Origin: Avoscillospira_A sp052117125 | Lineage (GTDB): Bacteria > Bacillota > Clostridia > Oscillospirales > Oscillospiraceae | Direction: 5' to 3' | DNA: 11,832 bases | NCBI RefSeq assembly: GCF_052117125.1 | Contig: NZ_JBQKJT010000037.1 | Span: forward strand, 1 to 11,832 | The notes under the pieces: model-generated | Databases searched by the model: none | Told to the model about the DNA's origin: nothing | Seen by the model: only the letters and a program-made list of their open reading frames with translations | Position numbers and translations under genes: made by a program | Part shown: piece by piece, positions 6,735 through 11,832 of the stretch | Layout: the number at the start of each line of letters is the position of its first letter | Numbering within the stretch: the first letter of the stretch is position 1

Positions 6735-7676
6735 TTATCTCTCCTGTTCATGATTCCTCCTCCGCTGCCATTGTTCCAGCAGCTTAATAATGATGTCTTC
6801 CATTTGACGGGGTGTGTAATCTTTGGGGAAATACTTTTGTAGCCGATCACTCTTTAACGTAACTTTCTGCTCCAGCGGTTTTTCTTCGCGTAAAATCACC
6901 TCCATAACATTGCTGTCCAGCCGCCCCTCCTGGCTCAGCTCTTTAAGGCGTCTGGCCTGTCCCAAACTGGGGAACATTTCATTGCGCTCCATGATGACCA
7001 GCAGCGCTGTCTGTTCTTTGTCGGACAGGTGGGAAATGTAATCTGCTGCAGGCGTGACCTTCAAAATGCCGCGGTCCACCTGCTCCAGCAGGGGAGGGAT
7101 CAGCTTGGTGAGGTTTACAAAGCGCTGTATTTGAGTTGCGCTTTCCCCAACCTGCCCAGCCAAAATATCTTTGGATTTTCCACGGAATAAATGGGGTCCA
7201 ACTTGGTCCCCATTTTCTTTTGCGGGTCGTCCGGCCTGCCGTTTCAGGGCCTCCAGCTTCAGGCTGTATGCCCTGGCCTTCTCACTGGGCAGCAAATCCT
7301 CCCTGGTGATGTTGTAGTCCACCACCAGGATATCCGCTTCATCGTCCGTATACTCCCGGACGATGACCGGCAGACTTTCCAAGCCCACGGTTCTGGCACA
7401 GTAGGCACGGCGATGGCCGGAGAGGATTTCATAGCCGCCCTCGGCGCGGGGCCGGACAATCAGCGGCTCCGCAATGCCCAGCTGTTCAACGCTGTCCATC
7501 AGCCGCACCAGATCGGGCGTGGGACGGTCAATGGAGTACGGCTGTCTGGCATAGGGGTGGATTTCATTAACGGGGATAGTCAGAATTTTCTCCCGGCTGT
7601 CCTGCTGCCGCTCCGTATCGCTCATGAACAGATCATCGAGCGAGGTCAGGCCCATGCTTTTCACGCTGCTTGCCAA
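6735..7676 (-). CDS. parB: ParB-type partition protein
   Basis: This is the DNA-binding partner of ParA in segregating the element when it is circular. With the TTG start at 7676 the protein has 313 residues. The ParB/Sulfiredoxin-like N-terminal domain (about 30-125) includes IPVNEIHPYARQPY, PLIVRP and the nucleotide-binding-type box ILSGHRRAYCAR (84-95). A helix-turn-helix region follows (about 168-190, DILAGQVGESATQIQRFVNL), then a helical C-terminus. An open frame extends to an ATG at 7820, but those 48 extra residues are the antiparallel-frame product of parA DNA and do not resemble ParB. AGGAGG sits 9 nt before the TTG, and the resulting N-terminus (SMGLTSLDDLF) is typical of mobile-element ParBs. 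parB overlaps parA by 44 nt, implying coupled translation. No classical parS 16-mer was seen. Confidence 0.9.
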   Translation of the reverse strand: MASSVKSMGLTSLDDLFMSDTERQQDSREKILTIPVNEIHPYARQPYSIDRPTPDLVRLMDSVEQLGIAEPLIVRPRAEGGYEILSGHRRAYCARTVGLESLPVIVREYTDDEADILVVDYNITREDLLPSEKARAYSLKLEALKRQAGRPAKENGDQVGPHLFRGKSKDILAGQVGESATQIQRFVNLTKLIPPLLEQVDRGILKVTPAADYISHLSDKEQTALLVIMERNEMFPSLGQARRLKELSQEGRLDSNVMEVILREEKPLEQKVTLKSDRLQKYFPKDYTPRQMEDIIIKLLEQWQRRRNHEQER

Positions 7677-8442
7677 GATGCAACACCTCCTGTGTAAAAT
7701 TTTCATAGGCTCTGGCCGCATGACCGCCCTTGTCGTGGTCGAAAATGCTCGTATTTTCCAGGCTGATCTCCGCAGCGCGGATAGACCGGGGGATTTCGCT
7801 GCGGAACACCCGGCCTCCATAGGCCGCCCTGATCTGGTCGATAACGCCGCGCGAAAGGGTGGTCCGCTTGTCCACCATGGTCATGAGGATGCCGCCGATC
7901 TCCAGATTGGGATTCAACTGCCGCTTCACCCGCATGACCGTTTTGAGAAGCTGCTCCAGGCCCTTGGCAGGAAGATAGTGGGCCTGTACGGGAATGATAA
8001 CACTGTTGGCAGCGGTCAACGCATTGATGGTCAGCATACCCAGGGACGGCATGCAATCCACAATGGCGTAGTCATAATCATGCTGGATGGTGCTGAGATA
8101 TTGCCGCAGGACCGTTTCCCGGCTCATCGTGTTGACCAGCGTCACCTCCATGGCGGACAGCTCGATATTGGCAGGCATAAGGTCCACGCCGTCCGGGTGA
8201 TGCAGGATGCCCTCCTGGGGCGCAAGGGGCTGGTCCATGATGATCTTCCCCATGACCGTCGATAGGGTGGGATGCAGTCCGTCCGGCTGCGGCCATCCCA
8301 GGAGCTGCGTGAGATTGCCCTGGGCGTCCGCATCGATCAGGAGGACTTTCTTCCCCTGACGCGTAAGGCCAACGGCCAGACTGGCAGCCGTGGTGGTTTT
8401 CCCAACACCGCCTTTCTGATTGGCTAGAGCGATTGTGTGCAT
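7633..8442 (-). CDS. parA: ParA/Soj-type partition ATPase
   Basis: A complete 269-residue ParA that would bind DNA non-specifically in its ATP form and, with ParB, position copies of the element. The deviant Walker A motif is KGGVGKTT (10-17), Walker A' is LLIDADAQGN (34-43), and the Walker B region is YAIVDCMPSLG (125-135). The C-terminal part (GVIDQIRAAYGGRVF, IPRSIRAAEIS) is typical of Soj-like proteins. There is no N-terminal helix-turn-helix extension of the P1 ParA kind, so autoregulation would need another protein or ParB. The ATG follows a strong GGAGG with a 7-nt spacer. Upstream is a 98-nt leader and then the 23-bp repeat array. The 3' end overlaps parB by 44 nt. Confidence 0.95.
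   Translation of the reverse strand: MHTIALANQKGGVGKTTTAASLAVGLTRQGKKVLLIDADAQGNLTQLLGWPQPDGLHPTLSTVMGKIIMDQPLAPQEGILHHPDGVDLMPANIELSAMEVTLVNTMSRETVLRQYLSTIQHDYDYAIVDCMPSLGMLTINALTAANSVIIPVQAHYLPAKGLEQLLKTVMRVKRQLNPNLEIGGILMTMVDKRTTLSRGVIDQIRAAYGGRVFRSEIPRSIRAAEISLENTSIFDHDKGGHAARAYENFTQEVLHLGKQREKHGPDLAR
7686..7691 (-). promoter_or_regulatory. Ribosome binding site that fixes the parB TTG start
   Basis: AGGAGG on the minus strand lies inside the parA C-terminal codons, 9 nt upstream of TTG at 7676-7674. It decides in favour of the TTG start over the far-upstream ATG at 7820, which gives a non-family N-terminus. Confidence 0.75.
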
Positions 8443-8517
8443 TTTGCAACCTCCATTCGTTGTACTGACTTATACAGAGCTTAGTACTTCTTTTCGGCAG
8501 GTAAAAAACTTTCAGTC

Positions 8518-8545
8518 TTATTAGCATCGGTTTTTCGGAAGTCAA
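8518..8545 (-). promoter_or_regulatory. Candidate parA promoter with its -35 box inside the repeat array
   Basis: On the minus strand, TTGACT (8545-8540, five of six matches to the -35 consensus) is followed after 16 nt by TAATAA (8523-8518), which is preceded by TG as in extended -10 elements. The -35 box is part of the last full 23-bp repeat. The -10 match is only moderate. If it is real, any protein binding the repeats would affect parAB transcription directly. Confidence 0.4.
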
Positions 8546-8908
8546 GACTTCGGTTTTTCCGAGGTCAAGACTTCGGTTTCTCGGAAGTCAAGACTTCGGT
8601 TTCTCGGAAGTCAAGACTTCGGTTTTTCGGAAGTCAAGACTTCGGTTTTTCGGAAGTCAAGACTTCGGTTTTTCCGAGGTCAAGACTTCGGTTTTTCGGA
8701 AGTCAGGACTTCGGTTTCTCCGAGGTCAAGACTTCGGTTTTTCGGAAGTCAGGACTTCGGTTTTTCCGAGGTCAAGACTTCGGTTTTTCGGAAGTCAAGA
8801 CTTCGGTTTCTCGGAAGTCAGGACTTCGGTTTTTCGAAAGTCAAGACTTCGGTTTTTCGGAAGTCAGGACTTCGGTTTTTCGGAAGTCAAGACTTCGGTT
8901 TTTCCAAA
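8541..8908. repeat. Array of sixteen 23-bp tandem repeats (candidate iterons or centromere)
   Basis: Sixteen consecutive units of exactly 23 bp start at 8541, 8564, 8587 and so on to 8886. Each unit reads GTCAAGACTTCGG, then TTTTTCGGAA or a variant. Variation is by substitution only: CAA or CAG in the first part, TTTTT or TTTCT, and endings CGGAA, CCGAG, CGAAA or CCAAA. A 13-bp partial unit precedes it (8528-8540) and a degenerate seventeenth unit follows (8909-8931). Across each boundary lies a dyad, GAAGTC-AA-GACTTC. A 23-bp period is near two helical turns. Because 23 is not a multiple of three and every unit carries a TGA on the minus strand, the array cannot encode a long protein. It fills the gap between repA and parA. 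Binding sites for RepA or ParB are the likely role (inference). Confidence 0.93.
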
Positions 8909-8909
8909 G

Positions 8910-9293
8910 TTATGGTTTTGGTTTTCTGAAAACTTGCTCACCAGTAAAATTTTTGACATAAATCAAGGATGCCTTTCCCAGACCCTGGCGTTTTCGTTCA
9001 ATTAACCCAATTTCCTGTAGCTCTCTAAATAATTTTATAATTTTTTCTGATTTACAGCCGAGTATTTCTGAAACGCTTTCTAATGAAAACATAATATATA
9101 CTCGATCCTGCGCGTCGTACCATCCGTTCTTTTTTGACAGACTCATTCGGTCAAGCAGGATTCCATATAATAATTTTGCATCAGTGGATAGGCTGGCAAA
9201 TCTGTTGTCGGTGAAAAGAATTTTTGGAACACGATAGAACGAGTATTGTTCGCTCTGGACGCCATAGTAATACGGAAAAGAAGTTGTAGACAT
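8910..9293 (-). CDS. repA: RepA_N-type replication initiator, short form
   Basis: A 127-residue protein resembling the N-terminal winged-helix domain of RepA_N initiators of Gram-positive plasmids and conjugative elements. Key segments are the opening with QSEQYSFYRVPKILF (about 14-28), FASLSTDAKLLYGILLDRMSLS (about 32-53), a VYIMFSLESVSEILGC helix region and KIIKLFRELQEIGLIERKRQGLG (about 84-106), ending in IYVKNFTGEQ. Full RepA_N proteins are usually about 250-350 residues with a variable C-terminal domain, which is absent here. The last residues (FRKPKP) are encoded by a degenerate copy of the 23-bp repeat, and the stop lies at the array edge. AGAGGTGAG precedes the ATG, within the end of the upstream gene. 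The gene is visibly more AT-rich than parA and the methyltransferase gene. It would bind the origin and start replication. Confidence 0.8.
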   Translation of the reverse strand: MSTTSFPYYYGVQSEQYSFYRVPKILFTDNRFASLSTDAKLLYGILLDRMSLSKKNGWYDAQDRVYIMFSLESVSEILGCKSEKIIKLFRELQEIGLIERKRQGLGKASLIYVKNFTGEQVFRKPKP

Positions 9294-9304
9294 TTAGCTC
9301 ACCT

Positions 9305-9544
9305 CTACTTTGACGTTTTCCCGCGCCGTTTGAGATTTTCCTGTACTCTCCGCTGTGCGATATCGGGGTCATATTCCATTCGCTGGTTGTGGTCAAGCGC
9401 TCCTGTTTCGCCTCGCTTTAACTCACGGTATACTGTTGCAAGTGTCAGCCCAAGCGCGGCAGCGATGTCGGCCACACGCTCGTCGTTGAGATATCGTGTA
9501 GATATTTGCTGTCGATCGTGATAAGTAATATATTTGTACCGCAT
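9305..9544 (-). CDS. Small IS30-like helix-turn-helix protein
   Basis: A 79-residue protein resembling the N-terminal helix-turn-helix of IS30 transposases: YHDRQQISTRYLNDERVADI, AAALGLTLATVYRELKRGE (about 29-47) and a YDPDIAQRRVQE segment (about 58-69). The DDE catalytic domain of a transposase is absent, and the frame ends with its own stop. It is therefore a stand-alone DNA-binding protein rather than an insertion sequence. A TAAGGTG site precedes the ATG. The stop is 11 nt upstream of the repA start, whose ribosome binding site is in this gene's 3' end, so it is probably co-transcribed with repA and may regulate it. A 64-nt gap separates it from the methyltransferase gene. Confidence 0.75.
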   Translation of the reverse strand: MRYKYITYHDRQQISTRYLNDERVADIAAALGLTLATVYRELKRGETGALDHNQRMEYDPDIAQRRVQENLKRRGKTSK

Positions 9545-9608
9545 TGTTACACCTTACTTTCTGATAGTCATTTCATGCGCTATCCTTTGATACTGCGCCC
9601 CAAATGGC

Positions 9609-11426
9609 TCATACTGCTACCGCTTTTTTAAGTTCCTCCATTGTGCGAATTTCCGAATCGCACCACTCTGGCAGGTTGGAGCGCACTAAAGCTGTGGCAA
9701 ACGGTGGTGGGACAGCGTTACCGCATCTGGCAACTTGTTTTGTTTTCGGGTACACTGTGCCGGTATAGTCCCGCTCAATCCTGTAATCATCGGGAAAACC
9801 GTTGGCTCGGTACAGCTCCCGTGGCGTCAGCATCCGCAATCCAATGTCTTCCATAAAGTAGGATGTGCCGTCGATCTCAAACAAAATCACGTCATCTGGT
9901 CCCAGTCCATACCCGCAGTATTCGTTCAGCAGGTCCCGGATTTCCGGCCAATGCCCCAGGCCCACGCCCGGCTCTGCCTTGGAAATCCGCATTGTCACTA
10001 CGCCATGATGAGCGCCGCTTGCGGTCACAGTAGACAGCGGCCTCGTCACCGGTTCTCCAAACTCTGTTCCATAGAACTTTGCCATGTGTGCCAGAGTGAC
10101 GCCCTCCCGATCCTTGGCAGTGATGGTATGCAGCGGACTTCTGACGTTCTGCCCAGTCTGGTCATTCCCGTAATATTTGACCAGACTGGCCGCTGTAAAT
10201 CCGTAGCGGTTTGCAGAGTCAATGGTCATAATCGGTCCAGTGATTTCCTGCCCTCGTACATGCTCGGGTTGCTCCGTATGGTACTGGATCAGAGCCGGTG
10301 CTATTACGCACTCCTCTGCCTTGGAAACCTGGGTGTGTGTTGGCTCTGTGATTTTTCTTCCCCGCTCACCGCCCCCGGTTTGTCCAATAGCTGTCAGCGT
10401 CGGCGCGATCATCATTTGATTACCCGCAGTTGTCACCGTATGTATCGGGTCGCCTGCTCCTGCCCCCACGCTGTTAGTGGTGTTTGTTACGGTTAGCGGC
10501 ACCATAACGGGAGACGCCACACCATACCCATGCTTTGCTGTCACCGTCTTGAGCGGCGCGTCTGCTTCCTGTCCACGAAAGTCTCCGGTGTGGTTTACCA
10601 CCACCAGGAACGGTGATGGGTTCTTGATGGCGAACTTGTCCACACCCCGGATGACCCGCCGCATGGTGTTGGGCCGCAGCGGTCGCTGGGCGGAAAGTCC
10701 ATATCTCTCCCGGATCTGTTCTCGTGTGTCAAAGATGGAGGGGCAGGGCAGGGACCAGTTGATGATCTTTGCTGCACTTCGCCATGGCTTTTTTACCCCC
10801 TTCTGCACCTCTATGCTGTCCGCCGGTGCGTGGGTCGGTTCCGGCCATACAATAGGCGCACCGTCGCACCTGGCCACCAGGAAAAACCGCTTTCGCGTGG
10901 TGGGCGCTCCGTAGTCCGCCGCCACCAGCTCCCGCCAGTCCACGGCGTAGCCCAGGTCCTTCAGCTGGGAAACCCACCGGCGGAATGTCTGTCCGGATTT
11001 TGATTTTACCGGGTGTCCACGACGTACCGGCCCCCAGGTCTGGAACTCCTCCACGTTCTCCAGGATGATGACCCGGGGCCGCACGGTACCGGCCCACCGC
11101 AGGACGATCCAGGCCAAGCCCCGGATGTTCTTGTCCACCGGCTTTCCGCCCTTAGCCTTGGAAAAGTGCTTGCAGTCCGGGGAAAACCACGCCAGACCCA
11201 CCAGGCGGTCCCTGCATACCTCTTCCGGGTCTACATCCCAGACGCTTGCCTGATAATGCTCCGTAAAAGGGTGATTTGTTTTGTGCATGAGGATTGCGTT
11301 CGGATCATGGTTGATGGCGATGGTCACAGGCCGCCCCGTTGCCAATTCAATTCCCGTTGATGCTCCACCGCCTCCAGCGAAATTATCAACAATGATCTCG
11401 TCCAGAATAGATATTTGAGCGCTCAT
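9609..11426 (-). CDS. Orphan DNA cytosine-5 methyltransferase with repeat-built central region
   Basis: A 605-residue phage/mobile-element C5 methyltransferase, transferring a methyl group from S-adenosylmethionine to cytosine. Motif I is NFAGGGGASTG (15-25). The motif IV loop is SPDCKHFS (82-89) with Cys85 as the expected nucleophile. Motif VI is ENV (123-125), motif VIII is TTRKRF (176-181), and GNAVPPP (569-575) is the motif IX/X region. Residues about 285-480, where the target recognition domain would sit, hold six diverged repeats marked by PLKTVTA (291), PIHTVTT (327), PTHTQVS (362), PIMTIDS (398), PLHTITA (431) and PLSTVTA (463). No restriction endonuclease gene is nearby, so it likely protects the element from host restriction. 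Its start overlaps the preceding gene by 4 nt (ATGA), with GGTGGGAG immediately upstream. Specificity cannot be read from the sequence. Confidence 0.93.
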   Translation of the reverse strand: MSAQISILDEIIVDNFAGGGGASTGIELATGRPVTIAINHDPNAILMHKTNHPFTEHYQASVWDVDPEEVCRDRLVGLAWFSPDCKHFSKAKGGKPVDKNIRGLAWIVLRWAGTVRPRVIILENVEEFQTWGPVRRGHPVKSKSGQTFRRWVSQLKDLGYAVDWRELVAADYGAPTTRKRFFLVARCDGAPIVWPEPTHAPADSIEVQKGVKKPWRSAAKIINWSLPCPSIFDTREQIRERYGLSAQRPLRPNTMRRVIRGVDKFAIKNPSPFLVVVNHTGDFRGQEADAPLKTVTAKHGYGVASPVMVPLTVTNTTNSVGAGAGDPIHTVTTAGNQMMIAPTLTAIGQTGGGERGRKITEPTHTQVSKAEECVIAPALIQYHTEQPEHVRGQEITGPIMTIDSANRYGFTAASLVKYYGNDQTGQNVRSPLHTITAKDREGVTLAHMAKFYGTEFGEPVTRPLSTVTASGAHHGVVTMRISKAEPGVGLGHWPEIRDLLNEYCGYGLGPDDVILFEIDGTSYFMEDIGLRMLTPRELYRANGFPDDYRIERDYTGTVYPKTKQVARCGNAVPPPFATALVRSNLPEWCDSEIRTMEELKKAVAV

Positions 11427-11806
11427 ACTCCCACCACTTTTCTGTCATTCCCGCAGATGCGTTTTTTTGTCGGCTCCAGTTTTTCCGTCACCATAACAGT
11501 CATACCGGGAGTATTGCCAATGCGTCCCCAGCGCTCTACAGTGCTTTCGCTGCAACCCATTTCCTCGGCCACCTTATGCAATGACCCTTGAGAAATTAGG
11601 CCAGCGTGATCATCGTACACGCTGTAAATTTTTCTCACGGTTTCTACATGACGGATAACATATTTGCGTTGGCTCCTTATAGCAGCCCGAAATCCAGACG
11701 GCGTTATGCCCAACTCTCGGGCACATTCAGCGACGCTGCCTCTCGCAAGCAGACCTCCAGTCTGCCGGTTATAAACCTCATAAATTTTTCTGCCGTCAAT
11801 CGCCAT
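11423..11806 (-). CDS. Small protein with two copies of a putative DNA-binding module
   Basis: A 127-residue basic protein made of two related halves. The first (about 7-50) has KIYEVYNRQTGGLLARGSVA, then ARELGITPSGFRAAIRSQ. The second (about 59-105) has KIYSVYDDHAGLISQGSLHK, then AEEMGCSESTVERWGRIGN. Each half reads as a short beta hairpin followed by a helix-turn-helix of the kind found in small phage proteins and near homing-endonuclease DNA-binding modules. I infer DNA binding; the target is unknown. GGAGG lies 13 nt before the ATG at 11806, a rather long spacing, and the true window context upstream is missing. The gene overlaps the methyltransferase start by 4 nt, so the two are translationally coupled and it may regulate or assist the methyltransferase. 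Confidence 0.7.
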   Translation of the reverse strand: MAIDGRKIYEVYNRQTGGLLARGSVAECARELGITPSGFRAAIRSQRKYVIRHVETVRKIYSVYDDHAGLISQGSLHKVAEEMGCSESTVERWGRIGNTPGMTVMVTEKLEPTKKRICGNDRKVVGV

Positions 11807-11832
11807 AAATCATCACTTTCCTCCAGACTCCC

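Noticed and set aside
8464..8490. GTACT...AGTAC inverted repeat upstream of parA as an operator
   Set aside because: Arms are only 5 bp with a long spacer, which is common by chance. Not enough to report as a site.
6735..8540. A classical Spo0J-type parS 16-mer around parAB
   Set aside because: Reading through both genes and the leader, I saw no close match to the TGTTCCACGTGAAACA pattern. The repeat array is a better centromere candidate.
8541..8908. The tandem array as a CRISPR array
   Set aside because: Units are directly adjacent with no unique spacers, and the period is 23 bp with only scattered substitutions. No cas gene is in the window.
8541..8908. The array as coding repeats forming the RepA C-terminus
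   Set aside because: RepA stops at 8910-8912. The 23-bp period shifts frame every unit, and each unit carries TGA on the minus strand, so every frame is closed within about three units.
9735..10496. Plus-strand open frame of about 250 codons opposite the methyltransferase
   Set aside because: The methyltransferase frame has all expected catalytic motifs. The antisense frame has no recognisable domain and is best explained as a shadow of a GC-biased gene.

Overview
The window is part of the backbone of a Gram-positive integrative and conjugative element, or a closely related plasmid-like element. The likely host is a gut Clostridia bacterium (Oscillospiraceae or Lachnospiraceae type). I infer this from strong AGGAGG-type ribosome binding sites, moderate GC content, and the combination of a RepA_N-type initiator, ParA/ParB, a TnpV-type protein, a VirB4-like ATPase and a CD1107-type cell-wall hydrolase. 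Every gene I can support lies on the minus strand, so the transcription order runs from high to low coordinates. No plus-strand gene is convincing.

Layout in transcription order. (1) 11806-9609: a small protein with two copies of one putative DNA-binding module, overlapping by 4 nt a 605-residue orphan cytosine-5 DNA methyltransferase whose central region carries six diverged repeats. (2) 9544-8443: a replication and partition control region. It holds a small IS30-like helix-turn-helix protein, a short RepA_N-type initiator, and a striking array of sixteen indel-free 23-bp tandem repeats. (3) 8442-6735: parA and parB, with parB starting at TTG inside parA. (4) 6732-5559: a winged-helix protein, a 198-residue protein of unknown function and a 64-residue protein, tightly coupled. 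(5) 5556-3841: the N-terminal quarter or so of the very large SNF2/LtrC-type helicase of these elements. A complete tnpV reading frame with its own ribosome binding site is nested inside it on the same strand in another frame. (6) 3905-2697: the C-terminal half of a VirB4-like conjugation ATPase, joined directly and out of frame to the helicase fragment. (7) 2676-107: a complete SSB and a CD1107-type membrane-anchored NlpC/P60 hydrolase cut off just before its catalytic cysteine.

Taken together, replication (RepA, repeats, SSB), segregation (ParAB) and protection from host restriction (the methyltransferase) appear intact. The conjugation machinery is broken at two junctions: near 3907-3927, where the helicase and VirB4 parts are fused, and near 196, where the hydrolase leaves its family sequence. 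Either the element suffered internal deletions and is no longer self-transmissible, or these are mis-joins between near-identical elements in an assembly. The most notable observations are the tnpV/helicase overlapping reading frames, the 23-bp dyad repeat array beside repA and parA (candidate origin iterons or centromere), and the repeat-built central region of the methyltransferase. Family names come from recognising protein motifs by eye; no database search was possible.
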